From Streptomyces sp. H39-S7 (GTDB lineage Bacteria; Actinomycetota; Actinomycetes; Streptomycetales; Streptomycetaceae): a DNA stretch of 64,000 nucleotides. Made by a program: the position numbers and the translations under genes. Below, one piece after another: positions 41,739 to 51,068 of this stretch. The stretch spans positions 22,974 through 86,973 of the forward strand of contig NZ_JAPVLU010000042.1 of NCBI RefSeq assembly GCF_027158205.1, read 5' to 3'. The notes beneath the pieces are model-generated. The model did no database searches. It saw nothing but the letters and a program-made list of their open reading frames with translations, and was not told the origin of the DNA. The number at the start of each line of letters is the position of its first letter. Positions within the stretch are counted from its first letter, which is position 1.

Positions 41739-42085
41739 CCTGGAGTACACAGGCGGCGCTGCGGCTGACCGTCCTTCTCGATGACACCGACACCTGGCAC
41801 CACAAGCCCGTGTGCAGCGAGATCGTCCACCGGGCCCATGCCGCCGGGCTCTCCGGCGCGTCGATCTTCCACGGCATGGAGGGCTTCGGCGGCCGGCAGA
41901 TCGTCCACACCACCCGGCTCCTGTCGATGGCCGATGACCTTCCCGTGGCGGTAGTCATCGTTGATTCCGAGGAACGCATCCAGGCGTTCGTCCCGCAGCT
42001 CGAAGAGATGAACATCGAGGGCCTGATCACCCTGGAGCCCATCCAGATCGTCCGCTTCGACGGCGCACAGGCGGCGACCCGGTGA
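41735..42085 (+). CDS. DUF190 (PII-like) protein of the fluoride operon
   Basis: A 116-residue protein: LRLTVLLDDTDTWHHKPVCS, GLSGASIFHGMEGFGGRQIV and DLPVAVVIVDSEERIQAFVP, typical of DUF190, a PII-like fold. It lies between two crcB genes and overlaps both by four bases, a widespread arrangement that suggests a regulatory partner of the Fluc channel. Confidence 0.9.
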   Translation: MTWSTQAALRLTVLLDDTDTWHHKPVCSEIVHRAHAAGLSGASIFHGMEGFGGRQIVHTTRLLSMADDLPVAVVIVDSEERIQAFVPQLEEMNIEGLITLEPIQIVRFDGAQAATR

Positions 42086-42459
42086 GCGACTTCCTGCTGG
42101 TGGCCCTCGGCGGCGCGGTCGGCGCCCCCTTGCGCTATCTCACCGACCGTGCCGTTCAAGCTCGCCACGACACCGTTTTTCCCTGGGGCACCTTCACTGT
42201 CAACGTCGCCGGCTCGCTGGTCCTTGGTGCCCTTACGGGAGCCGCTCTGTCCGGCACCGCAGGACACACGGTGCAGCTGCTGCTGGGGACCGGGCTGTGC
42301 GGGGCACTGACCACGTACTCGACGTTCTCCTACGAGACAATGCGCCTGGCCGAGAGCGGCGCGAAGTTCTTCGCTGCGGCCAACGTCGTCGCCTCCATTG
42401 TCGCCGGACTGGGCGCCGCCTTCTTGGGCTTCGCCCTCGCCGAGGCCCTGTTCGCGTGA
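42082..42459 (+). CDS. crcB: Fluoride ion exporter CrcB/Fluc, second subunit
   Basis: A 125-residue four-helix protein: FLLVALGGAVGAPLRYLTDR, FPWGTFTVNVAGSLVLGALT (conserved Asn), and GTGLCGALTTYSTFSYETMR. It starts with GTG inside the DUF190 stop and its own stop overlaps the MFS start, so it sits in one translationally coupled operon. Confidence 0.93.
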   Translation: MSDFLLVALGGAVGAPLRYLTDRAVQARHDTVFPWGTFTVNVAGSLVLGALTGAALSGTAGHTVQLLLGTGLCGALTTYSTFSYETMRLAESGAKFFAAANVVASIVAGLGAAFLGFALAEALFA

Positions 42460-43706
42460 ACCGGCCAGGCTCTGCGCAGAGGGTCGGTGAGCGGCGCGGG
42501 CCGGGCCTGAGCGCGTGGCGGTTCGTCATCGCCTTCGGCACCGTCAGTCTGCTGGCGGACTTCGTCTACGAAGGCGCCCGCTCCATCACCGGCCCCCTGC
42601 TGGCCCACCTCGGCGCCACCGCCGCCGTCGTCGGCGTGGTCACCGGCATCGGGGAGGCCGCCGCCCTCGTCCTGCGCCTGGGATCGGGGCCGCTCGCGGA
42701 CCGCACCCGCCGCTTCTGGGCCTGGACCATCTCCGGCTACGCCCTCACCGTGATCACCGTGCCGGTGCTCGGACTGGCCTCGGCACTGTGGGTGGCCTGC
42801 GCCCTGGTCATCGCCGAACGGGTGGGCAAAGCGGTCCGCTCCCCGGCCAAGGACACCCTGCTCTCCCATGCCACCGCCGCCACCGGCCGCGGCAAGGGCT
42901 TCGCCGTTCACGAAGCGATGGACCAGATCGGCGCCCTCATCGGCCCGCTCGTCGTCGCCGGCATACTGGCGGCCACCGGCGATCACTACGCACCAGCCCT
43001 CGGCGTGCTGGCGCTGCCCGGCCTCGCCGTCCTGCTCATGCTGTTCTGGCTGCGTGCCCGCGTCCCCGACCCCACCCAGTACGAGATCCCCGCACCCGCG
43101 CCGAGCGGGGGATCCAGCGCCGAGGCCGCCCCAGGTCCCCCGGTTCGTGAGCGGCTGCCCCGGGCCTTTTGGATTTACGCCGCGTTCACGGCTGCGACCA
43201 TGTCGGGGTTCGCCACCTTCGGTGTCCTGTCCTTCCACCTCATCACCGAACACCTGCTCACCACCGCCGCCGTGCCGGTTCTGTACGCCGGGGCAATGGC
43301 CACCGACGCGGTAGCGGCTCTGGCCACCGGGTGGGCGTACGACCGCATCGGCCCCAAAGGCCTGGCCGTTCTACCCGTGCTGGCGGCAGCGGTCCCGGTG
43401 CTGGCCTTCACCTCCAGTGTCGCGCTCGCGGTAGTCGGGGCCCTGGTGTGGGGTGCTGCCATGGGCGTGCAGGAATCGACCCTGCGCGCCACCGTCGCCG
43501 ACCTCGTCGGGCCGCACCGCCGGGCCACCGCGTACGGCATCTTCGCCGCCGTGGTGGGTGCCGCCACCGCCGCAGGTGGCGCTTTGGCCGGTGTCCTGTA
43601 CGACGTGTCCATTCCCGCCCTGATCACGGTCACCGCCTGCATCCAGGCAGCCGCCCTGACCCTCCTCGCCGTTACCCGTCCCGGCCCCTCCGGCCCCGCC
43701 GCCTGA
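42456..43706 (+). CDS. MFS transporter in the fluoride operon
   Basis: A 416-residue carrier with about 11-12 helices. GTG 42456 overlaps the crcB stop. Features are TVSLLADFVYEGARSITGPL, LRLGSGPLADRTRRFWAWTI and ERVGKAVRSPAKDTLLSHAT, a pattern shared by a subgroup of MFS proteins often near metal or arsenic genes. Its place between crcB and enolase suggests a role in fluoride or anion resistance; the substrate is not known. Confidence 0.85.
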   Translation: MNRPGSAQRVGERRGPGLSAWRFVIAFGTVSLLADFVYEGARSITGPLLAHLGATAAVVGVVTGIGEAAALVLRLGSGPLADRTRRFWAWTISGYALTVITVPVLGLASALWVACALVIAERVGKAVRSPAKDTLLSHATAATGRGKGFAVHEAMDQIGALIGPLVVAGILAATGDHYAPALGVLALPGLAVLLMLFWLRARVPDPTQYEIPAPAPSGGSSAEAAPGPPVRERLPRAFWIYAAFTAATMSGFATFGVLSFHLITEHLLTTAAVPVLYAGAMATDAVAALATGWAYDRIGPKGLAVLPVLAAAVPVLAFTSSVALAVVGALVWGAAMGVQESTLRATVADLVGPHRRATAYGIFAAVVGAATAAGGALAGVLYDVSIPALITVTACIQAAALTLLAVTRPGPSGPAA

Positions 43707-43731
43707 CCCCCGTACGCACAAGGAGCACACG

Positions 43732-45000
43732 ATGAGCTTCACCGTCAGCGCACTGACGCCACCGAGATCCTCGACTCCCGCGGCCGCCCCACCCTCAACG
43801 TCACCCTTCGCCTCGCGGACGGCACCACCGCCGAAGCCGGGGTCCCCTCCGGCGCATCCACCGGCACCCCCGAAGCCGTCGAACTCCGCGACGGCGACCA
43901 AGCCCGCTACAACGGTGCCGGCGTCCAAAACGCCTGCGCCCACGTCACCGGAGAGCTTGCAGAACTGCTGCGCTCCCGCACCTGGGACACCCTCGCCGAC
44001 GCCGACACCGCCATGAACGAACTCGACGGCACCGGCACCAAATCCCGCCTCGGCGCCAACGCCATCATCGGCTGCTCCCTCGCCCTAGCCCGCGCACTGG
44101 CGGTCTCGCAGGGGCAGGAACTGCACGCCTACCTCGCCCCCGTCGGCGTGGCGCCCAGCCTACCGGTGCCGCACTTCAACGTCCTCAACGGCGGCGCACA
44201 CGCCCCCTGGACTTCCAGGAATTCATGATCGCCCCCCTCGGCGCCCCGTCCCTCCCCGAAGCAATCCGGGCGGGAGCGGAGGTCTACGCCGCCCTACGCA
44301 CGCGCCTGCACGAGGCCGGACACGCCACGGGCCTGGGCGACGAAGGCGGCTTCGCCCCCGACATTACCCAGCCCGAAGATGCCCTGCGCATGATCGTGGC
44401 CGCGATCACCGATGCCGGATACACCCCGGGCCGCGACGGCATCGCCATCGCACTGGACCCCGCCGCAAGCGAGTTCCGCCAGAAGGACGGCACTTACCTG
44501 GTGGCCGGCGAGGCCCTGAGCAGCGGCGACATGATCGCCCGCTACGAACAGATCATCGCCGACTTCCCCCTCTGGTCCATCGAGGACGGCCTCGGCGAAG
44601 ACGACACCGCTGGCTGGCAACAGCTCACCACCACCCTCGGCGAACGCATCCAACTGGTCGGCGACGACAACTTCGTCACCAACCCGCCATCATCACCCAG
44701 GCCATCACCGACCACATCGCCAACGCCGCACTGATCAAGGTCAACCAGATCGGGACCGTCACCGAAACCCTCGAAGCCGTGTCCATCTGCCGTGACGCCG
44801 GATATGCCGTCATGGTCTCTCACCGCTCCGGTGAAACCCCCGACACCTTCATCGCCGACCTCGCCGTCGCCACCGGCTGCGGACAGATCAAATCAGGTGC
44901 CCCAGCCCGCGGTGAACGCGTCGCCAAGTACAACCGTCTCCTGGCCATCGCCGCCGCCCATCCCGAACTGCCCTACGGCCTGACGGACAAGCAGGCATGA
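43732..45000 (+). pseudogene. Enolase, frameshifted copy in the fluoride operon
   Basis: Three frames joined give nearly the whole enolase: TEILDSRGRPTLNVTLRLAD (frame 2), SRLGANAIIGCSLALARALA, LGDEGGFAPDITQPEDALRM, PLWSIEDGLGEDDTAGWQQL, then KVNQIGTVTETLEAVSICRD and VMVSHRSGETPDTFIADLAV. Shifts lie near 43757, 44205 and 44685, each fitting one or two lost bases in a GC run. Catalytic Glu, Lys and His regions are otherwise preserved. Enolase is the classical fluoride target, so an accessory copy here makes sense. Either the gene died recently or the sequence has errors. Confidence 0.85.
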
Positions 45001-45735
45001 CCGGAACTCTGATCCTGCTCCGGCACGGGGAGAGCACCGCTAACGCGGAGGGCATCTTCACCGGCTGGGCCGACGTCCCCCTCACCCCACGTGGCCGCGA
45101 CCAGGCCCGCTCCGCCGGACGTCTGCTGCATGAAGCCGACCTGCTGCCAGACGTGGTGCACACCTCCCTGCTCCGCCGCACCATCACCACCGCCGATCTG
45201 GTCCTGAACACCCTGGATCGCGATTGGATCCCCGTACACCGCAGCTGGCGCATGAACGAACGCCACTACGGCGCCCTGACCGGTCTGACCAAATGCGAGG
45301 TCCGTCAACGCACCGACCAAGCCACCTACACAGCCTGGCGACGCTCCTGGGCCACCGCCCCGCCACCGATCGCCCGCGGTGATCTGTCACCCGGGGAACG
45401 ACGCCCGCTACGCGAGCTTGCCAGCCGACGCGCGACCACGGACAGAGTCACTCGCCGACGTCCACGCACGGCTTCTGCCCTACTGGACCGACCAGATCGC
45501 CCCGGACCTCACCGCCGGCCGAACCACCCTCGTCATCGCCCACGGCAACTCGCTACGCGCCTTCATCACCCACTTGGACGGACTCGGGTCGGCCGACGTC
45601 GAAAACCTCAACATCCCCACCGGCCAACCCCTGCGCTACGACTTCGACCACACCCTGCGACCACGAGAGCCCGGGGGCCGCTACCTCGACCCCGCCGCTG
45701 CCTGCACCGAGGCAGCAGCCTTACGTAACCGGTAG
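44997..45735 (+). pseudogene. Phosphoglycerate mutase (dPGM type), frameshifted copy
   Basis: The first frame gives TGTLILLRHGESTANAEGIF (the phospho-His motif RHGE), GWADVPLTPRGRDQARSAGR and MNERHYGALTGLTKCEVRQR. At about 45380 the match continues in another frame: CHPGNDARYASLPADARPRT, TTLVIAHGNSLRAFITHLDG and a normal end. ATGA overlap with the enolase end shows the pair was an operon. It catalyses the step before enolase in glycolysis. One frameshift separates two otherwise well-kept halves. Confidence 0.85.
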
Positions 45736-45873
45736 ACCAGGGGAAGCGTCGCCCCAGGTGTGGCGGTCGGCGGCCCGGTCGCGGGCGAAGGCCCGGAAGG
45801 CATCGGCGGTGTCTTTCGACGGCAGCGGTTTGCCTTCCGGGCTGGGCAGAACGCGCAGCAGCAGAGGACTCAT
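45721..45873 (-). CDS. Hypothetical 50-residue protein
   Basis: MSPLLLRVLPSPEGKPLPSK and FRAFARDRAADRHTWGDASP are soluble and unrecognised. It lies between the convergent mutase and permease genes and overlaps the mutase stop slightly. It could be a small gene or a fragment. Confidence 0.35.
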   Translation of the reverse strand: MSPLLLRVLPSPEGKPLPSKDTADAFRAFARDRAADRHTWGDASPGLPVT

Positions 45874-45961
45874 GGGTCCAGTTGAGCACCTGCCGGACAG
45901 CGCCGGAATCGGCTTGGGGGTGGAAAAGGGGCCCCACCCCAAGTGGGCGCGCCGGTGGAGG

Positions 45962-47143
45962 TCAGCTGTGGCCGCGGTGCTCGCCGTGGGCGTGGTCCTG
46001 GTTGGTGTCGGGTGCACCGCCCATCATGCGGAGCATGTCGCGGCCGCCGGTACGCAGGAACCGGATGAGGAGGGCGGCGGCCAGGATGAGGAAGGCGATG
46101 TTGAGGAAGGTCGTGTAGTTCCAGGTGACGCCCTCCATGGGGAGCTTCGCGTCGGCCTGGTCGGGGATGAGGCCGAGGCCGCCGAAGGTGAACTCTACGA
46201 TGTACCCGGCGATGACGCTGGCGAGGTAAAAGGTGCCGAGGAGGAAGAGGGCCATCTTCGTGCCGTAGTACTTCCGGTAGATGTTGAGGATCGGCAGGAT
46301 CAGCAGGTCGGCGAAGATGAACGCGACGACGCCGCCGAAGCTGATGCCGCCCTTCCACAGCACGACGGCGAGCGGCACGTTGCCGATGGAGCAGACGAAC
46401 GAGGCGATGGCGACGAGTGGGCCGATGATGGGCCCCCACAGCTTGGCTGCCAGCGGGTGGTGGCCTTCGAAGAAGAACGTGCGCCAGAACGCGTCCGGCA
46501 CCCAGGCCGCGATGGCTCCGGCGATGAGCAGGCCGATGACCAGGTCGCGCAGGATCGCCGCCCATTCCATGACGAAGACGTGGCTCGTGGAGGTGAAGCC
46601 CTCACGCGACAGCAGGCGGCGGGCGAAGGAACCTTCGCGCTGTACGGACATGTCCATCGCGGCGTGGCCCTCCATGGAGCCAGCCAATCCGCGGTCGGCC
46701 TGCTCGCGGGCTTGGTGCAGGAGCTTGTCCCGCAGAAACAGGCGGAAGAGCACCGCCAGGACGACGATCATGATGGGGCCGCCGACGAACTCCGCCGCGG
46801 TGAACTGCCAGCCCATCAGCAGCGCCAGGATGACGCCGAGTTCCACGACGAGGTTGGTGGAGGCGATCTCGAAGGCCATCGCGGCGGTGAAGTTCGCTCC
46901 CTTGCGGAACAGGGAGCGGGCCAGCGCCACCGCGGCATACGAGCAGGAGGACGAGGCGGCGCCGAGACCGGCGGCGATAGCGAGCGTGCGGGGGCGGTCG
47001 TCACCGAGCAGGGAGACGACGGTGGACTTGCGGACGACGGCCTGGACGACGGCGGACAGGGCGAAGCCCAGGATCAGGGCCCAGGTGATCTCCCAGGTCA
47101 TGGAGGCGGCGATCGACAGTGCGTGCAGTACGGCGTGGACCAT
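45962..47143 (-). CDS. DUF318 (ArsP/YraQ-like) permease
   Basis: A 393-residue membrane protein with about ten helices in two halves: ITWALILGFALSAVVQAVVR, AAGLGAASSSCSYAAVALAR, KGANFTAAMAFEIASTNLVV, and in the second half FVCSIGNVPLAVVLWKGGIS. The AASSSCSYAA segment is the family signature. A cytoplasmic loop near residue 165 is Met/His-bearing, and the C-terminus is His-rich (DTNQDHAHGEHRGHS). ArsP-type members export organoarsenicals; others have unknown cargo. ATG 47143 has GGAAGG upstream. It follows a His/Met-rich lipoprotein gene, suggesting metal or metalloid handling. Confidence 0.88.
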   Translation of the reverse strand: MVHAVLHALSIAASMTWEITWALILGFALSAVVQAVVRKSTVVSLLGDDRPRTLAIAAGLGAASSSCSYAAVALARSLFRKGANFTAAMAFEIASTNLVVELGVILALLMGWQFTAAEFVGGPIMIVVLAVLFRLFLRDKLLHQAREQADRGLAGSMEGHAAMDMSVQREGSFARRLLSREGFTSTSHVFVMEWAAILRDLVIGLLIAGAIAAWVPDAFWRTFFFEGHHPLAAKLWGPIIGPLVAIASFVCSIGNVPLAVVLWKGGISFGGVVAFIFADLLILPILNIYRKYYGTKMALFLLGTFYLASVIAGYIVEFTFGGLGLIPDQADAKLPMEGVTWNYTTFLNIAFLILAAALLIRFLRTGGRDMLRMMGGAPDTNQDHAHGEHRGHS

Positions 47144-47223
47144 CCCTAGAGCCTTCCCAAGCGAGCAGCACATGGGGCCCACCGACACGTCGCACCTACG
47201 CGGTACGGCCCGGCGGGGGTTAT

Positions 47224-47259
47224 GCGTGGGGCGCCACCGGTGGGGGTGGCGCCCCACGC
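47224..47259. terminator. Strong hairpin terminator after the lipoprotein gene
   Basis: A perfect 15-base stem, GCGTGGGGCGCCACC (47224-47238) with its complement at 47245-47259, closes a six-base loop, five bases past the lipoprotein stop and upstream of the permease start. No T-run follows. Confidence 0.75.
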
Positions 47260-47263
47260 GGGG

Positions 47264-48193
47264 TCAGCCGACGTTCAGGGTCAGGGCTGCGGTGTGGAGT
47301 TTGCCGCCGGTCAGGAACTGCAGGAACAGCCGCCAGTTGCCGGAGGTGGGCAGTTCCCCGTTGAAGGACAGTTCCGGCCCGCCGTGGTCTCCGTTGACCT
47401 TGGTGGACGGGTGCAGGTGGGCGAAGGCGGTGTCGCCCTCGTGGAAGGCGGTCAGGTGGGCGTAGGTGTCGAGGTAGGGCTGGAGGTCGGTGACGGGCTT
47501 GCCGTCCTGGGCGACGGTCACGGTCAGCGGGTGGGCCATGTCGGCCATCGGCTCGCCGTTGACGGTGGCGGTGTACCCGTCGACCTCGGCGGTCTTGGCG
47601 GCGGCCGGCAGCGGGATCTTCGCCGCGGTACCGGGCACCGTGATGGTGCGGGACAGGACGAATGCGGTGCCCTTGCCGACTCCGCTGTCGGGGGTGAAGG
47701 AGGCGAACATCCGCCAGGAGCCGGGTGCGAGCGTGTCCAAGCCGGCGGTCCAGGTGCCGTCGGCGGCGATGGTCGGGTGGATGTGCTGGAAGCCGGTCAG
47801 GTCGGAGCGGATGGCGTAGAAGTGCATCCGCTTCGTCTGGTCGACCGCGAAGGCGGTCACGGGCTTTCCGTCCGGACCGGTGACCGTGAACCGGTACGCG
47901 GCCTGCTTGCCGACCGCCAGCGTCGTGTCCTTGCTGGTGAGGTGGTAGCCATCCTTGTTGTCCGTCAGGCCGTTGCCGGCGGCCACGTGATCCATGCCGG
48001 GCATGTCACCCATCGAGGGCGAGGTGCTCGCCGCGGCGGAGGCGGACGGCTTGGCGCCGTGGTCCATGCCCGGCATCGACGAGGAATCGTCGTTGGAGGA
48101 GCCGCAGGCGGCCAGCGTCAGTGCCAGAGCGGCTGCCGTGCCGGCCGCCGCGAGCGCACGACGGCGCACGGTGGGACGGGAAGAAGCGAACAT
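47264..48193 (-). CDS. Met/His-rich lipoprotein, probable metal-binding
   Basis: A 309-residue exported lipoprotein. Signal peptide with RRRALAAAGTAAALALTLAA and lipobox LAAC at about residue 30. Mature part begins with SSMPGMDHGAKPSASAAAST and SPSMGDMPGMDHVAAGNGLT, repeated MPGMDH motifs like copper-binding periplasmic proteins. The rest has two beta-sandwich domains (GFQHIHPTIAADGTWTAGLD, FAHLHPSTKVNGDHGGPELS). Homologues in Streptomyces occur near copper genes. The hairpin between it and the permease may separate their transcripts. Confidence 0.88.
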   Translation of the reverse strand: MFASSRPTVRRRALAAAGTAAALALTLAACGSSNDDSSSMPGMDHGAKPSASAAASTSPSMGDMPGMDHVAAGNGLTDNKDGYHLTSKDTTLAVGKQAAYRFTVTGPDGKPVTAFAVDQTKRMHFYAIRSDLTGFQHIHPTIAADGTWTAGLDTLAPGSWRMFASFTPDSGVGKGTAFVLSRTITVPGTAAKIPLPAAAKTAEVDGYTATVNGEPMADMAHPLTVTVAQDGKPVTDLQPYLDTYAHLTAFHEGDTAFAHLHPSTKVNGDHGGPELSFNGELPTSGNWRLFLQFLTGGKLHTAALTLNVG

Positions 48194-48297
48194 GTGAGTG
48201 GTCTTTCCGGGTGGGCGCACCACGCTCGGCGGGCGCGCGGAGATGAGCAGGACACGTCACCGATTCCCGGAGAACATCCGGGCTCGGCGGGGTCCTG

Positions 48298-48729
48298 TCA
48301 GGTCCGCGCGATGCACACCTGGAGCAGCAGACTTCGCCCGCCCGGTGGCGGTGGACCGCACCGCTCCGGTTGGGCCTGTGCCAAGTGGTTGCGGGCCAGG
48401 AGAACGGACGCAAGGACTGTGACGACGGCCAGCAGGCCGGGTGTCGTCAGCGGGGTGGTGTCGCGTGCGGGGGTCGAGACGCACGTCGTGCCGTCCATCG
48501 CCGCCGACCCTGACGCCTGCTGCAGGCTGGGATGCGTCATCATGGGCACCGTCGCGGACCGCATCGCATGGGGGTCTTCGTGCACCCCGGTGGGCGCGGT
48601 CGCGCCGTGGCAGCCCTCGGCGGCGGTGGCCGGTGCGCCGTGCATGAGGAACAGGCCGAACAGGACCGCGCACAATGCCAGCAACCGGGCGATACCCCGC
48701 CTGCGCGGCTGCCCGCTGCCTGCCACCAC
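48298..48729 (-). CDS. DUF6153-like membrane protein
   Basis: A 143-residue protein with an N-terminal helix (ARLLALCAVLFGLFLMHGAP), a Cys/His/Met-bearing outer part (EGCHGATAPTGVHEDPHAMR, MMTHPSLQQ) and a second helix (LAVVTVLASVLLARNHLAQA). GTG 48729 is preferred, with GGAGGAA just upstream; 48726 is the alternative. The layout resembles DUF6153 proteins found with copper-related lipoproteins. It precedes the lipoprotein gene in the same direction. Confidence 0.65.
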   Translation of the reverse strand: MVAGSGQPRRRGIARLLALCAVLFGLFLMHGAPATAAEGCHGATAPTGVHEDPHAMRSATVPMMTHPSLQQASGSAAMDGTTCVSTPARDTTPLTTPGLLAVVTVLASVLLARNHLAQAQPERCGPPPPGGRSLLLQVCIART

Positions 48730-49326
48730 TGCTTCCTCCCACACGTCATCGAAGGGGGACGATGCGTTGTTCGACCGCCTCGACCATACCCCGGCCCGGT
48801 ACCCCGCGCCCGGCCCATCAACCGCTGGGGCCACCGCCGTATCCCCTTCCGGCATCATCCCGCGTAACGTGCCTGGGCGGCGTGCGGGCGACCGCCGCCC
48901 AGGGTGGCATCGATGTGCACAGTGGCGGATGAGGAGGACACGGCCTCGTCCGGGCGGTAGCACGGATGATCGGGCGGGGCGGCGGTTCAGGCCGCCGTCT
49001 TTTCGGTCTGCCCGGCGCTGTGCGTTGCGGTGGGGGCGGGCGACCTGCGCAGCGTCGGGAGCCAGGCAAACGCCAGACGGTCCTCCGTTGGCGCTCATCG
49101 TCCCGCAGGGGTGAGTCGGACAGCCTCCGCAGACAGCTCACAGTTCACAAAGACGAGCCGGCACTGCGATCGCACCCATCCGCCAGCCTGGTCAGCTTCG
49201 AATAAGGGGTGTGAGTTGATCCCGGCGGTACGGGCAGAGCTTTCCGGCCGTCGTTCCTCCCTATGGCACAGGAGCCCCTCACTCCACGCGGTACCGGACT
49301 GCCGCGGGGCTCCGTTTGGAGAAGCC
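48730..49326. other. Non-coding stretch upstream of the CHRD gene
   Basis: About 600 bases between divergent genes. Several GC-rich frames on both strands show no domain and no start signal. It must contain the promoter of the CHRD/sortase pair. No repeat or RNA gene was recognised. Confidence 0.3.
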
Positions 49327-50103
49327 ATGAAGAAGACCTTCCTGCCGCTGATGGGCATAGCGGCGTTCGCACTGCCGCTGGCGCTGCCTGCGGTGGCGTC
49401 CGCGCAGTCCTCCGGTGGCGGCGCGAACTATCAGGCCACCCTCGATCCGGTGGCGACCAACATGGTGGACGGCTCCGGAATGGCCACCGTCACCCTGTCG
49501 GGTAACCAGGCGACCGTGTCGGTCACCGCCAACCAGCTGCTCGACAGCTCCCCGCACGCCCAGCACATCCACATCAAGGGCTCGGGCGAGTGCCCGACGG
49601 CAGACGCGGCGCATGACCACAACGGGCACAAGGCCATCAGTACCACCGACGGTCTGCCCGCCTACGGCAAGATCGGCACGTCGCTGACCACCAAGGGCGA
49701 CACCAGCCCCAACAGCGCACTGGCCATCGACCGCTTCCCGTCCACCGGCTCGTTCCACTACACCCGCACCATGACCGTGACCCCGGACGTGGCGGCCGCC
49801 GTGCGCGCCAACAACGCGGTGATCGTGGTGCACGGCATTGACTACAACCACAACGGCAAGTACGACAACGTCCTGGGCGCCAGCGAGCTGGACCCGAAGC
49901 TCCCCCAGGAAGCCACCGCCCCGGCCATCTGCGGAGCCCTCAACGCCATGCCCACCGGTGGAGCCGGCACCGGTGACGGAGCCACCCAGGCGTCCACCGG
50001 CACCAACAGCTCCGATCTGCTGGCTACGGGGCTGGGCGCCGGAGCGATCGCGGCACTGGCCGGCACCCTGATCCTGCGGCGCAGGAACGCCGCCCAGCGA
50101 TGA
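49327..50103 (+). CDS. CHRD-domain surface protein with LLATG-type sorting signal
   Basis: A 258-residue secreted protein: signal peptide MKKTFLPLMGIAAFALPLAL with ASA cleavage, a CHRD-like domain (residues 35-195; MVDGSGMATVTLSGNQATVS, SPHAQHIHIKGSGECPTADA, NNAVIVVHGIDYNHNGKYDN), a Gly/Thr linker, and a C-terminal LLATG, hydrophobic helix and RRRNAAQR. LLATG plus helix plus basic tail is a sortase sorting signal. The stop overlaps the start of a class F sortase gene, so it is the likely dedicated substrate. Confidence 0.88.
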   Translation: MKKTFLPLMGIAAFALPLALPAVASAQSSGGGANYQATLDPVATNMVDGSGMATVTLSGNQATVSVTANQLLDSSPHAQHIHIKGSGECPTADAAHDHNGHKAISTTDGLPAYGKIGTSLTTKGDTSPNSALAIDRFPSTGSFHYTRTMTVTPDVAAAVRANNAVIVVHGIDYNHNGKYDNVLGASELDPKLPQEATAPAICGALNAMPTGGAGTGDGATQASTGTNSSDLLATGLGAGAIAALAGTLILRRRNAAQR

Positions 50104-50828
50104 CCGACCGGTCCGCATCCGGCACCAGGCCCACGCCGGCCGGCGAAGTGGCCGCCCCCCGCACCGCGGGGGGCGGCACCCGCCGCACCATCGTCGGACT
50201 CACCGCCGCACTGGCCCTGGCCGCCAGCGCGGCCACCGTATTCCTCACCGGCACCTCCAGTAACCAAGCGCCGCCGCCCCAGCCCCCCGTGGCAGCCGCC
50301 CCCGCCGTTCCGGCCGTCCCCTCGCCTCCCGGCAAACCCGTCCCCCGCCCGGTCGGCGGACACGTCCTTCCGGCATCCGCACCGGTGTCCCTCGACATTC
50401 CAGCGATCGGCGTCCACACCACCCTTCTGGGCCTGGGCCTCAACGCCGATGGGACCGTCCAGGTCCCCTGGAAGCCCTTGAAAGCCGGCTGGTACAAGAA
50501 CTCGCCTACGCCCGGGCAACTCGGCGCCTCCGTCATCCTCGGCCACGTCGATTCCAAAGAGACCGGACCCGCCGTGTTCTACCGTCTGGGCGCCCTCACC
50601 CCCGGCACGCCGATAACCATCACCCGTGCCGACGCCACCACCGCCACCTTCACCACCAACGCAGTGCGGGCCTACCCCAAGGACAACTTCCCCACGCTCG
50701 ACGTCTACTCCACCACCGTCGACCAACCGCAACTGCGCCTGATCACCTGCGGCAACTGGGACGCCGAAACCCGCACTTACCTCGGCAACATCGTCGCCTA
50801 CGCCACCCTCACCCACACCTCCCGGTGA
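50100..50828 (+). CDS. Class F sortase
   Basis: A 242-residue protein with one N-terminal membrane helix (RRTIVGLTAALALAASAATV), a Pro-rich linker of about 45 residues, then the sortase barrel: VSLDIPAIGVHTTLLGLGLN, GQLGASVILGHVDSKETGPA (catalytic His) and QLRLITCGNWDAETRTYLGN (catalytic Cys). Class F sortases are typical of actinobacteria and attach surface proteins. ATGA overlap with the CHRD gene indicates coupled expression. Confidence 0.92.
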   Translation: MTDRSASGTRPTPAGEVAAPRTAGGGTRRTIVGLTAALALAASAATVFLTGTSSNQAPPPQPPVAAAPAVPAVPSPPGKPVPRPVGGHVLPASAPVSLDIPAIGVHTTLLGLGLNADGTVQVPWKPLKAGWYKNSPTPGQLGASVILGHVDSKETGPAVFYRLGALTPGTPITITRADATTATFTTNAVRAYPKDNFPTLDVYSTTVDQPQLRLITCGNWDAETRTYLGNIVAYATLTHTSR

Positions 50829-51068
50829 GGAAGTCGGCACCCAAGCGCTCGACGGCGAAGCCGCGCTGCCTGCGCGTGGCGCGCCACCAAGCAGTCACCA
50901 GGTGCTGAATTCAGCCGCGGAAACATGATGGCGAGCATGCGTCAGTGGCTGCCGGGCAGCCCTGTCAGCGTGACTTCGAGGAGGCGGCGCACTGCGGCTT
51001 CTGCCAGCAGGTCGCGGACGTGGTCGTTAGTTCCGCGTGTCGTGTGGTCCGCGCCGGCTACTTACTGC

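Noticed and set aside
50829..51068. CTGAATTCAG palindrome and GC-rich stems
   Set aside because: Short palindromes of this size are expected by chance here and no consistent hairpin or operator could be defined.
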